Shown here: positions 9,694 through 19,600 of the stretch, in pieces
Layout: each line of letters opens with the position of its first letter
Position numbering within the stretch: the stretch's first letter is position 1
Assembly (NCBI RefSeq): GCF_034932365.1
Contig: NZ_JAYGHR010000080.1
Coordinates: forward strand, 1 to 64,000
Direction of reading: 5' to 3'
DNA length: 64,000 nt
Source of the DNA: Capilliphycus robustus
Lineage (GTDB): Bacteria > Cyanobacteriota > Cyanobacteriia > Cyanobacteriales > Microcoleaceae
Translations under genes and position numbers: made by a program
Notes under the pieces: model-generated
Database searches by the model: none
What the model was told of the DNA's origin: nothing
Seen by the model: only the letters and a program-made list of their open reading frames with translations

Positions 9694-10659
9694 TTATCCA
9701 CGATAACCATTGGGGCTAGGACTGGGGCGAGTTGTTGGACGAGGAGTTGGACGAGTTGTTGGACGAGGGGTTGGACGATTTCCACCGGGAGTAGGGCGAG
9801 TTGTTGGACGATTTCCACCGGGAGTAGGACGAGTTGTTGGACGAGGGTTGGGGCGATTAGCTTGAGCCTGGAGGGAGCCAGAAACGGGGTTTTTGAGGGT
9901 TTCAGGCGGATTTGGACGAATCTGGCGATCGCTATTTTGCAAAGCCTCTGTGACGCTAGAAACCGCCTCTGCGTTGATTTTTCCCAAAGCAAAAGCAGCT
10001 TTAGCTCGAACTTGCATCTGTTCGTCATTCAAGGCTTCTGTTAAAGCCGGAACTGCCCCCTGTCCCATGCGTTTCAGTGCGATCGCGGCTGAAATTTGCA
10101 CCTCTTCATCGCTATCTTTGAGCGTCGCAATTAAATCAGGAACCGCAGAAACGGCTTCGGGGCCGAGTATTCCCAAGCCAAAGGCAGCACCCTGACGAAC
10201 TTGAGGATTTTCATCTTTCAAGCCTTGGGTTAAGTCGGCGATCGCGAATTGGAGAACCTCGCTCGAAGTTGGCCCGATATGCCGCAGAGCGACGGCAACA
10301 TCCATACGAACACTTTGATCCGCATCTTTCAACGCCGACAGTAAACCAGGAACGGCTTCTGTTGCGTCTGCACCCATCGAACCCAAGGCGAAAGCTGCAT
10401 TTTTGCGAATGTTCACATCGGGGTCATTCAAGGCTTCTACTAATACTGGAATAGCAGGAGAGCCTATTTTTTTGAGGGTTTTGACGGCGGAAAGTCGGTC
10501 TTGTCGATTTGTATTCCCTAACTGCTCAATTTGAGCAATGACTTCTGCGGTTGTCGTCGCTTGAGTTGCGACTTTTCCGATTAATAAGAAACCAACAGAA
10601 AGACAGAGCAGAGCTAATTTGGGCGAATTCAATGATTTATTTGGGATATTCCAATTCAT
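9694..10659 (-). CDS. Secreted HEAT-repeat protein with Pro/Thr/Arg-rich tail
   Basis: A 321-residue protein with an N-terminal hydrophobic segment (ALLCLSVGFLLIGKVATQA, about residues 16-34) that reads as a signal peptide or anchor. About six HEAT/PBS-lyase-like repeats follow (AIPVLVEALNDPDVNIRKNA, AVPGLLSALKDADQSVRMD and so on), the last ending near residue 245. The C-terminal ~60 residues are a low-complexity RPTTRPTPGGNRPT tract encoded by tandem DNA repeats. HEAT arrays bind other proteins, and the basic proline-rich tail may contact the cell wall or polysaccharide. No catalytic motif is visible. The ATG at 10659 is the first in frame. It lies 34 bp after the TPR glycosyltransferase gene's start and has the same orientation, so the two may be cotranscribed. 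Confidence 0.72.
   Translation of the reverse strand: MNWNIPNKSLNSPKLALLCLSVGFLLIGKVATQATTTAEVIAQIEQLGNTNRQDRLSAVKTLKKIGSPAIPVLVEALNDPDVNIRKNAAFALGSMGADATEAVPGLLSALKDADQSVRMDVAVALRHIGPTSSEVLQFAIADLTQGLKDENPQVRQGAAFGLGILGPEAVSAVPDLIATLKDSDEEVQISAAIALKRMGQGAVPALTEALNDEQMQVRAKAAFALGKINAEAVSSVTEALQNSDRQIRPNPPETLKNPVSGSLQAQANRPNPRPTTRPTPGGNRPTTRPTPGGNRPTPRPTTRPTPRPTTRPSPSPNGYRG
9720..9852. repeat. Tandem GTTGTTGGACGAG-type coding repeats
   Basis: Short direct repeats (GAGTTGTTGGACGAG, and GATTTCCACCGGGAGTAGG occurring twice) make up the DNA for the Pro/Thr/Arg-rich tail of the HEAT protein. Repeat number is likely to vary between strains through slippage. Confidence 0.8.
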
Positions 10660-10819
10660 ACTTGATCGCCTTCTGACTGAGTAAATTCTCTGTCTTCGCT
10701 GTCAATTGTATCGAAGACCGAGAGTTGATCTTTTATTATGCAGCGTAATAGGGCAAATTGTGTGAGATTGACTGATTTGTTACGGCTTGCCTTTTTCTAT
10801 CCGCTTCTCAGGCTGTAGC

Positions 10820-11596
10820 TTAAAAAAAGCTATCACTGAAGACAAAATCAATGTTTAGATCTAGGCGATTTGGTAGGGTGCCATCATCAATTATTATCCC
10901 CAGATAACGACCATCAAAGAGTTGAATCGCAATATCATTAAAATTACCATCTCCATTGGCATCAAAATCTCGTTCTAATGTTAACGGATCAATTTGGTTT
11001 CGCAGTCGGCTCGGAACTGCTATTTTATCTCCCACTAGGCTGCTGTTTCCTACTACAAACCCTCCGAAAATGGCATCAACTTGCCTAAAATCCGAACTCG
11101 CTTCATTTGGATTAAAAACAAAAGTATCATCCCCTTCACCCCCAATTAAATCATCAACTCCTGTATTTCCATCGAGGATATCGTTACCGCGATCGCCAAA
11201 TAAAGTATCATCTCCCTCATCGCCAAAGAGATTATCCTCGCCTTGACCTCCATAGATCAGATCGTTACTCAAGGCGCCTTCTAATATATCATTTCCTACA
11301 TTTCCAAAAATTTGATCTTGTCCCGAACCTCCAAAGATTCTATCTCCATCAGTTCCCCCAAATAGAGTATCATCACTATTTCCCCCTGTAATTGTATCAT
11401 CGCCTTGATTCCCATTAACAACCAACCGCTCATTGGTGTTAGGTGCTTGTAAACTATCGTTTCCTCGCAGTAACAAAATTTCTGTATTTAAGCCTTGACC
11501 CGGAGACAGAAAAATTGTATCTGGGTCATCGGTTCCTCCTAAAACTGGAAAGCCAAAAAAACCAACAAAACCGAGTGGGACTAATGTAAAAGCCAT
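10820..11596 (-). CDS. Small RTX / hemolysin-type calcium-binding protein
   Basis: A 258-residue protein dominated by calcium-binding nonapeptides (NGNQGDDTITGGNSDDTLFG, GNVGNDILEG, GDEGDDTLFGDRGNDILDG) between about residues 60 and 165. These should form a parallel beta-roll. A tail with DDTFVFNPNEASSDFRQVDAIFGGF and a C-terminal hydrophobic FVFSDSFF resembles type I secretion signals. No enzymatic domain is visible, so it may be a surface or matrix protein. The N-terminus (MAFTLVPLGFVGFFGFPVLGG) is hydrophobic and glycine-rich but lacks the positive charge of a classical Sec signal. The ATG at 11596 is the natural start. The gene lies between the HEAT gene and a GT2 enzyme on the same strand. 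Confidence 0.8.
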   Translation of the reverse strand: MAFTLVPLGFVGFFGFPVLGGTDDPDTIFLSPGQGLNTEILLLRGNDSLQAPNTNERLVVNGNQGDDTITGGNSDDTLFGGTDGDRIFGGSGQDQIFGNVGNDILEGALSNDLIYGGQGEDNLFGDEGDDTLFGDRGNDILDGNTGVDDLIGGEGDDTFVFNPNEASSDFRQVDAIFGGFVVGNSSLVGDKIAVPSRLRNQIDPLTLERDFDANGDGNFNDIAIQLFDGRYLGIIIDDGTLPNRLDLNIDFVFSDSFF

Positions 11597-11689
11597 TGTT
11601 GATAATTCTCCAAATTGTGTTTACTGGTTTCAGTTAAATCACAAGAATTGAGTTTAACACATCCTGCTTTAGTTTAATATAACTTAATC

Positions 11690-13630
11690 TTAATTTTTTG
11701 GATTTGAGTGAGTTCTTCTTGAACTTAACGGACTTAGATCCAGATTGAAAACCCCTGTTTTTAGCCAATTCAGCACCTCTTTGTATAGTCCATAGGGTAG
11801 AGGGATTAGATCAGACGTGAACGAATGTTGAGTAGGATTTTGATACAGCATTAAGGCTAAAATTTCTCCCACTTCTTGAAAATTACCGGATGAACTTGAG
11901 ATTGTATTAACGATATCTTTAACAAACCTTTGTTCAGATTCCGTTAGCGGTTCCTGTCTGAATCTTTGATTTCTCAGTAAGATATTATAGACTGTTCTTA
12001 AAGAACTTGAGGGTGTTTTATTGAATTTTTCGGCGGTCAGTTGCAGCCAATATTCAGCGACTTCTTGCCTTAGTTGACGTAAATCTTCGAGAAAGGTTCC
12101 CGAATTGTTATCGGAAAAATAAAGATAAAAATGATTTAAGTTAATGGTATAAATACACAAAGCTCGATGACGAAGGAATTCAGGCAAAAAATGATAAACT
12201 GGATGAGCATAAACTTTATAATAAAATTGGAGATCTGTTGAAACGTTTTCTGAAATATTTTGATAGGTTTTTTGTTGGGTATGAAGTCGGAAATAGGAGA
12301 GAACTTGATTGACAAATCCAACTTTATAGGTTCCCATAATTCTCAGCCACAGATCGAGATCCACTAACTGGTTAAGTGAGGGATCAAATCCTCCAACTTG
12401 TTCTAAAACTTCTCGACGAATTAAAACGGTACTCGGTTCCCCAATTTTGTTAATAGGATGCTTAAAAAGATGCGAATCATTGAGTAATTCTTGACCCCAT
12501 TGAATCGATTTTAAACTTAACCAAGCTTGATGAATATTTTTAAAATCGTGATAAATTGAGATCAGATCCGGATCTGTTTCAGCAATTTGATCAACAAAAC
12601 AGATCTGACGCGGCGAAAAAACGAATCCAATGTCTTTATCTTGTTCAGCAAGTTGTACCATTTCTGCGATACAATTTGGAGACAGAAGATCATCTTGAAA
12701 TAAAAATTTCACATATTTTCCTCTCGCTTGAGAAATCGCAAAATTACAATTTTCAGCCAGTCCTAAAGGTTCGTGAGAAAAGAGCGAAATTGGTATTGAA
12801 GTGATCTCTTGATATTTTTGAGCAATTTCAACCGTTTTATCGAGAGAAGCATCATCGGAAATAATCAGTTCAAGCGGGGAATAGGTTTGAGATAAAATAC
12901 TCGAAATCGCTTCAGCAATAAAGCGCTCACCATTATAAGTTGGAATACAAACACTAACTAAAGGATGTTCTTGATTCAGCTTTTCGTTGCATTCTAGATT
13001 CTGTTGTTGTGAAGTCGTTCTTTTTTCTAATAAAACTTGGGTCAGATGAAAAAATCTCCAGTTTTTAGTCGTTGCTTTTAACCAAAACTCCCATTCACAT
13101 CGGATTGGATTAGAAATATTTTCATCAAATCCTCCGCAATCTTCCCAAACTTTTTTTCTAAAAATAGAGCTAAGATTAATAAAGTTTTGACGAACAAGTT
13201 CAATCAAGCTAAAATCAGGTAACGGTTGAATCTTGCTTTCTTGTCCAAAGAATTTTAGATCTCCATAAATCACACCGACTTCAGATTGATCATCCAGAAT
13301 TTCTAAAGCGGTGAGTATTGTATCCGAGCAAATTTTATTTTCAGCCCGTAAAGGGAGAATATACTTTCCGCTCGCTTTTTGAATACAAAAATTGAGAACT
13401 TCGGCTTGATTAAAATCATCAGGAACTTGACAAATGATATAACCTTGACTACTTAAATAATTTAAAATTTCCTGTTCTTCAGAGTCAAGGAAATGAGAAG
13501 TGGCAATTAGGATTTCATCGACAGTTTCGAGATCAACTTCTACGGAGGCGATCGCATCAAGAATAAACTCCCATTGATCATCGCAGAGAATAATCACAGA
13601 TAGGCTAATATCAGTTCCGTCTAAATCCAT
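11690..13630 (-). CDS. Two-domain family 2 glycosyltransferase
   Basis: A 646-residue protein with two GT-A folds. The N-terminal unit (about residues 8-200) is a divergent GT2-like module (DISLSVIILCDDQWEFIL, KASGKYILPLRAENKI). The second (about 222-450) is a canonical GT2: PLVSVCIPTYNGERFIAEA, SDDASLDKTVEIA for the nucleotide site, and QARGKYVKFLFQDDLLSPNC for the metal-binding Asp region. The last ~190 residues are helical and unassigned. It probably transfers a sugar to a surface polysaccharide or glycolipid. There are no membrane helices. The ATG at 13630 follows GAGAAGTCAAG, a fair ribosome binding site. The GHL10-like gene starts upstream with its stop only 28 bp away, so the two are likely one transcript. 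Confidence 0.85.
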   Translation of the reverse strand: MDLDGTDISLSVIILCDDQWEFILDAIASVEVDLETVDEILIATSHFLDSEEQEILNYLSSQGYIICQVPDDFNQAEVLNFCIQKASGKYILPLRAENKICSDTILTALEILDDQSEVGVIYGDLKFFGQESKIQPLPDFSLIELVRQNFINLSSIFRKKVWEDCGGFDENISNPIRCEWEFWLKATTKNWRFFHLTQVLLEKRTTSQQQNLECNEKLNQEHPLVSVCIPTYNGERFIAEAISSILSQTYSPLELIISDDASLDKTVEIAQKYQEITSIPISLFSHEPLGLAENCNFAISQARGKYVKFLFQDDLLSPNCIAEMVQLAEQDKDIGFVFSPRQICFVDQIAETDPDLISIYHDFKNIHQAWLSLKSIQWGQELLNDSHLFKHPINKIGEPSTVLIRREVLEQVGGFDPSLNQLVDLDLWLRIMGTYKVGFVNQVLSYFRLHTQQKTYQNISENVSTDLQFYYKVYAHPVYHFLPEFLRHRALCIYTINLNHFYLYFSDNNSGTFLEDLRQLRQEVAEYWLQLTAEKFNKTPSSSLRTVYNILLRNQRFRQEPLTESEQRFVKDIVNTISSSSGNFQEVGEILALMLYQNPTQHSFTSDLIPLPYGLYKEVLNWLKTGVFNLDLSPLSSRRTHSNPKN

Positions 13631-13658
13631 CTTGACTTCTCAACCTTTTATTCAAATT

Positions 13659-14723
13659 TTACCAGCGAGGGGCGGGAGTTCTATAAGGCCCTTTACGCAA
13701 AGCATTTCCCAAAGCATTGTTATTTTCTCGTAACCCTTCATAAAAGAAAAACACTTCTCCTTTTATCCCTCGAAAGCGATTATACTCAATCGCTTTTAAA
13801 AGCTCATCTTCAGTAATTCGGTAGGAACCAATCTTCAGTAAAATACCCGGAGATAACTTGAGAATTTGCCCATTTCTAAACTGAGTATCAACCAGTTGAT
13901 CAACCAAACCTTTATAACTCCAAAAATTCCGACGATAGAGTTGAGGATGAATCAGATCCAGCAAATTTTGGTCAATCCAGGCGATATAATCTTGCAAGTA
14001 TTCATTTAATCCCCAACGATAAGGACTCGGTGCCATTGACACCAAAACATTAGGCTTAACCGCTTTCACTTCTCGATAGAGACGAGCCAAAAACCCCGTT
14101 AAAATATCAGCTCGCCATTGCAACCATTGCTCATCTTTATGATAGAGGGGAGGTTGACGACCATATTGTTGAATATAGCGTTCAACCGTTTTAGTATCAT
14201 ATCCTCCTTCTGAGGGCATTGCTGGCATTCTATCATCACCCTGAATTCCATCAACGTCATAATTTTTGACCACTTCTAGAATTAAATCAATGATAAAATT
14301 CTGAACTTCAGTATCAAAGCCATTCATCCACTCAAAACCATTTTTAACCAAGAGATTTCCTTGAGCATTTAAAGCCGCCCAGTGAGGTTTTTTGCTGAGA
14401 ATACGACCGCCATTTTGTTGATAAGAACAGGCAAAACCATATTCAAACCAGGGAATCACTTTCAGTCCGACTTGATGAGCTTCTTCAATCAATTCTCGTA
14501 AGGGATCACGTCCTTGTCCGCGACTCACATAAAAATCGATTTCCACTCCAAACTGTTGGCTCATCATTTGAGAGCGGTAGAGGGTGACTCCTTTATTCCA
14601 AACGACGGGAAAGACCACGTTAAATCCGGTTTCCGCCAAAAACTGCATTGCTTCTGCGATAGTCTGCCTCGAATAGAGAACTTTACTATCGGTGCTGGTA
14701 ATCCAGACCCCGCGAACTTCCAT
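13659..14723 (-). CDS. GHL10-like (DUF187/YngK-type) glycoside hydrolase
   Basis: A 354-residue protein of the GHL10 / YngK-like family. It opens with MEVRGVWITSTDSKVLYS, followed by MQFLAETGFNVVFPVVWNKG, LKVIPWFEYGFAC, NYDVDGIQGDDRMP and DLIHPQLYRRNFWSYKG. These are the (beta/alpha)8-barrel strands of this family, with the acidic residues of the DGIQGDD segment likely in the active site. It probably acts on cell-surface or peptidoglycan-linked glycans; the substrate is unknown. I chose the ATG at 14723 because AGGAGG sits 4 bp upstream and the family domain begins there. A longer frame to 14837 would add 38 residues with no family similarity. No signal peptide is evident from this start. Confidence 0.8.
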   Translation of the reverse strand: MEVRGVWITSTDSKVLYSRQTIAEAMQFLAETGFNVVFPVVWNKGVTLYRSQMMSQQFGVEIDFYVSRGQGRDPLRELIEEAHQVGLKVIPWFEYGFACSYQQNGGRILSKKPHWAALNAQGNLLVKNGFEWMNGFDTEVQNFIIDLILEVVKNYDVDGIQGDDRMPAMPSEGGYDTKTVERYIQQYGRQPPLYHKDEQWLQWRADILTGFLARLYREVKAVKPNVLVSMAPSPYRWGLNEYLQDYIAWIDQNLLDLIHPQLYRRNFWSYKGLVDQLVDTQFRNGQILKLSPGILLKIGSYRITEDELLKAIEYNRFRGIKGEVFFFYEGLRENNNALGNALRKGPYRTPAPRW

Positions 14724-14954
14724 AGAACCTCCTGTGTCAACTGAACTTGTTCTGTGTCTTCTGTGGGTTATCGGGCGAGAAGCGAGGAAATCAGGATACT
14801 CATAGAATTGGTATATCACCCGGGTTGAGTCTGACAATCCGATTTAGTATAACAAGAGTTTCAGCACAGAAAATCTCTAGACAGGGGAATTCTCAACCTC
14901 TGAAAAATAGAGGTGTTAATCGTAAACAGTTGTCGGTTGACAAACTAAGCTGTT

Positions 14955-16187
14955 TTAAAATAAAAATTTTTTTGAGCTAAAATTCAAGCTAAAGGCAATA
15001 TTGACATTTTCCAGCGCTTCGACTAACCAAAATACTTTTTCTTTTGTAAAATTAGCATAATGATTGAATAAAACAGAGAAACGTTTTTCTAAATCTCCTT
15101 TCACCTTGCGAGAAATTAAAACTAATTTGAGTAATGCACCAATCACTGAAGTAGCACCTAAGTTATTCAGTAAGTCAACGAAGACAAAGTGACTCGGTTT
15201 TTGCGAACTTTCAACAACCATGAAGTTAAAGATTTTGCGACAAGTTCCTGCCATTAAAGCATCATTAACCTTTTGGCTATCGTTGTGACTTAAGGTTTCT
15301 TGTAAAACTTGATATAAACGTTTGTTGAAACTATTTTTACCATATTTTGGATCAATAGAACTGCTTAAATATTCATAAAGTTCTTCTTTAAAAGTCCGAT
15401 AGGAGCGAGTTTGACGACTTTGTTGAACAAACTGTTGAGCCAACTCATGATAGCTATGTTGACCATCAACTTTACTGGTAAAATGATTAACAGCCGAGTA
15501 ATATTTTTGCTCAGAGAGTAGAGTTGGGTTTTTAGTCGGTAATAGAATTAATCCCTGTTCAGCACAGTGAGTCCGATCCGTTACATACTGATGTAAATCA
15601 TCATCGAATTGTGACTGGCTACGATGTCGCATCATGCGAATTTCTTGTCGCTGTTCATCGGTGCTATCATCGGTGAGGAAAAAATGTTCATATAAATAGG
15701 GATATCGAATAATCAGTGTATCTAAGGTTTTAGCTTCGTTTGATTCAGTATTTTTACAGTCTTTAAACGCTTTAGCTAAACGACGTAAGGCGTGATATTG
15801 TTCTGATTGAATAAACCGCTTAACCAGCGATCGCAAGCGTTGGGCTGTCCAACAAGGGGGTAGTCCCGTCGGTAAAAGTTCAAAGAGTTGGACTAATTCA
15901 TAAATCGCCCATTGACATTTGCGGCGTTTTAACCAACGGTTAATTAAAATGTAGCAACAACGGTTCAGGATGTGGGAACATTCTTGATGAGAAAAATCTG
16001 CATCAACAACCCGACTTAAAGCCGCCCAAATTTCGGGATCAGGATATTCAACTTCACCTAAAAACAAGCTGCGAAAACGCTGAATCAACTGTTGGGGTGA
16101 CTCAGTTTCGCAATAGTATTGTAGATGAGCATAAAGTTTCTGCTCATCTGAAGATCGAATTGAGTTGAACCCGATAGAGTTAATCAC
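14955..16187 (-). CDS. Conserved cyanobacterial protein of unknown function
   Basis: I do not recognise a named family. From the GTG at 16187 the product is about 410 residues, soluble, helical and rich in Arg/Lys/Gln, with clusters such as INRWLKRRKCQWAIYELVQLF and LRRLAKAFKDCKN. Later segments include SVIGALLKLVLISRKVKG and KEKVFWLVEALENVNIAFSL. The GTG is preferred because AGAGGG lies about 7 bp upstream. An in-frame TTG at 16256 would add 23 residues but has no clear ribosome binding site. There is no signal peptide or obvious membrane segment. It is transcribed alone, about 230 bp upstream of the GHL10-like gene and on the same strand. Confidence 0.65.
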   Translation of the reverse strand: MINSIGFNSIRSSDEQKLYAHLQYYCETESPQQLIQRFRSLFLGEVEYPDPEIWAALSRVVDADFSHQECSHILNRCCYILINRWLKRRKCQWAIYELVQLFELLPTGLPPCWTAQRLRSLVKRFIQSEQYHALRRLAKAFKDCKNTESNEAKTLDTLIIRYPYLYEHFFLTDDSTDEQRQEIRMMRHRSQSQFDDDLHQYVTDRTHCAEQGLILLPTKNPTLLSEQKYYSAVNHFTSKVDGQHSYHELAQQFVQQSRQTRSYRTFKEELYEYLSSSIDPKYGKNSFNKRLYQVLQETLSHNDSQKVNDALMAGTCRKIFNFMVVESSQKPSHFVFVDLLNNLGATSVIGALLKLVLISRKVKGDLEKRFSVLFNHYANFTKEKVFWLVEALENVNIAFSLNFSSKKFLF

Positions 16188-16667
16188 GGTTAGCCCTCTC
16201 ACAGTCCAGGGAATAGATTTTAGCTTAACTAACAAGTTTTTGGGACATTTACCCAAAATTTAAAAGCGAAGATCTCAGATTTTGATTCTTCTTTTCTAAA
16301 GTTGGCAATGATCAACCCCTTATTTTCAAGATGCGCCCTCAGTAACTCCTATGACTGGCGTTAACTGAAATCATTTTTATCCCTTACTCCAGGAACATTA
16401 AACATTTTCTGGGGGGTATTAAAAGGAGATGCAGATTTTTTCAGACTCAATCCAAGAGGGAGACGTTAGCGTGGCGTATATTTATCTATACGTTTCTAGT
16501 TTAATAGAAGGTTTGATTCTGCACTGTAAAGTTTCAATCAAGAGCGCCCGAGACATTGTAAAGATTCGGTAAAGGTAGATTGAACTTTCAGGTGAGTTGG
16601 TGTAATCAAAAGCGATTGAGAGGAATGATGTTAGCGGCTTTTGATCAAAGCAAATGTGAATAAAAAA
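16188..16667. other. Intergenic spacer without a recognised gene
   Basis: About 480 bp between two minus-strand genes. No convincing reading frame, tRNA or strong terminator was seen. It should hold the promoter of the 410-residue protein. Confidence 0.5.
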
Positions 16668-19600
16668 CTAACTTTTACTATTGAGATTGATCGCCCCTAA
16701 CGCTTTCAAAGTCGCTTTTTGAGCGGTGGTGATTCCGGTCACTCCGGTAATATTCATCCCGTGATAGGGCTTGTCTGTCTTGAGAACTTGCAAACATTCG
16801 CCCGTTTCCAGATGCCAAATCCGAATGGCTTGATCGTAGCTTCCACTCGCCCAAGTCTCACCCTGGGTATTGAGATGAACCAACCAAACTGGACTACCTT
16901 GGTCGGCTAACATTTTAACACATTCTCCGGTTTGGACATCCCACAATCGCACTTGACCCCGATCACTCCCACTCACCCAAAGTTGACCCTCAGCCCGAAA
17001 AATCAAAGCCAGAAGACGCTCAACTGTTGCTAACCCGCTTTTTTGACATTTTCCACTGCTGACATCCCACAGTTTAACTGTACTGTCGTAGCTACCACTG
17101 GCTAAACTTTTTCCATCGGGACTAAACGCCAACAGATGAACTCTTTGAAGATGTCCTTCTAAAGTGTACAGACAGTTCCCCGTTTGAAGATCCCACAGTT
17201 TGAGACTGTGATCATTACTCCCCGTCGCTAAAATTTTCCCATCGGGACTAAACGCCACAACCCCGACCCAACGGCTATGTCCGGTCAGTGTGTGTAGACA
17301 TTCCCCCGTTTGGACGTCCCAAACCCGCACCGTTTGATCATCACTCGCACTGGCTAACATTCCCCCATCGTCGCTGAAAACCACCGCTTCTATTCGATCA
17401 CTATGACCATGTAGCGTTTTCAAACATTCTCCGGTCTGGATATCCCACAACTTGACGGTACAATCATAACTTCCACTGGCCAGCATCCGACCATCTGGAC
17501 TAAATACAACAGACCAAACCCAGTCTGAATGTCCCGAAAATCGTTTGATACATCGACCGGCTTTAATATCCCAAAGTCGAACTTTATTATCATCACTCCC
17601 CGTCACTAAAGTCTTTTCATCGGGACTGAGAACAAAAGACCAAACTTGATGTTTGTGACCTCGCAAGGTTCGCAAGCGTTGACCTGTAATAACATCCCAT
17701 AACTGTACCATTTGTTCTTGACTTCCGGTGGCGAGAATTTTGTTATCCGGACTAAACGCCACTGAACAAACTTGACTTTCAAACCCTGTTAAGGTTTTGA
17801 TACAAGTCCCCGTTTTAAGCTGCCAAAGTTTAACGGTTTGATCATCGCTGCTACTAGCCAGAAGTTGACCATCCTCACTAAATGCAACAGCCCAAACCGA
17901 ATCTAAATGACCTTCTAAGGTATGAAAACATTGACCGGATTCGATATCCCACAACCGCACCGTATTCTCATCACAACTACTCGCAACCCAGCGAATTTTC
18001 GGAGATTTTTGTTGGGTTAAATCCGGCAACGCTTCCGAATCAGAAGCTAAATTTTTAGTCGTTCTTTCGAGAAAAGCAACTGTCCAATTCCAGGTCGAAT
18101 TTCCGGTAAACGTTCGTAAACATTCACCTGTATCTGTAGACCATAATTTAATCGTTTGGTCATCACTACTACTAGCGATCATCGCACGATCAGGACTAAA
18201 AATCACAGTCCGAATCCCTTCCCGATGTCCGTTCAAAACGTGCAAACATTCACCAGAACACACATCCCAAAGCCTCACCGTTCGGTCATCGCTACCACTG
18301 GCAATCATTTGACCATCTCGACTAAAATTAACACATTTAATCGTTGCTTGATGTCCGAGCCACCGATCCAAACATTCGCCTGTACTTACTTTCCAAATTC
18401 TCACGCTTTGATCATCGCTACCACTGGCGAGTAAGTTCCCCTCTGGACTAAAAGCTATCGATTTGACAAAACCTGTTTTTCCCTGAAAAATTAACAATTT
18501 TTGACCGTCTTCTGTGTTCCATAATAAAATCTTTCCGTCTGCGTCTCCTGTCGCTAATTGGTTCTCTGGCCCAATCGCAACAGTCAGAGTATTTCCTAAT
18601 GTTTCGGCAAAGACAGAACGGGATAAATCAGCACCCGAAAAATTCACGTTTTGTAAATTAGCATCTTGAAGATAAGCTTGCCAAACCGCAAGATGTGAAA
18701 AGTCATAATCCGCTAAATCTAATTCTAATTGATGACAGAGATTAATCAGATTTCCGCCTGCATATCCTGATTTTTCTTGAACATGATTTTTGAGTTTATC
18801 TAATAAATGATGAAATTTTTCTTGGAGTTCGACCCGCAGGCGATACCGTTCAGAAATACGTTGAACAAGGGGGTTGAGAATCACACGGGTTTGACTTTCT
18901 CTAATATAATCTTTGGCTTGGGATTTGATCAGGGCGTATCGGTTAAGCATGACAATATTTTCGGCTTGAATTTCTAGAAAAATATGCTCAATAAACTGTT
19001 CGATCATGTATTCCATAACCACAGGTTGCTGTGTAAAGCCGTGAGAACTTTTTTCAATCAATGATCGCCGTCTTAAAGACTCTAAAGATTCAATCGCTTC
19101 TGTAGGAGAAACAACGGAAAGCAAATCGGTTCGTAATTCTAATAAAGAAACAGGTTCTCGATTAATCGCCAGCCAATACATAATTTCAAGTTCTAACTCA
19201 GATAAACGTCCGAGTTGTTGTTCGAGTAAATCTCGAATATCCCCAAAGATAGCGGTTCCCTGTTGAATTTGTTCTAAAAATTCCGCAACTTGACCCCCAA
19301 AAACATCATCAATTGTAGTCGTGATTATTTTAATCGCTAGGGGATTTCCGGCGTAACGTTCGATTAATTGATGCCATTGTTCAGGTGATGCTAAAATTCC
19401 TTTAGCTTGAATTAAGGCTTGACAATCTTCGGTTTCGAGTCCCGTTAATTGCAAAGCACGAACATTCAGAATTTTTCCTTCTAATGCAGCGATTTCTCGG
19501 GGTTTTTCTCGACTGGTTAGGAGTAAACAACTTTGATGGCGACTTTCTCCTAAACGTTTAATCAGTTCCCCATAGTGTTCGTAGCCTTCACAATAGCGTC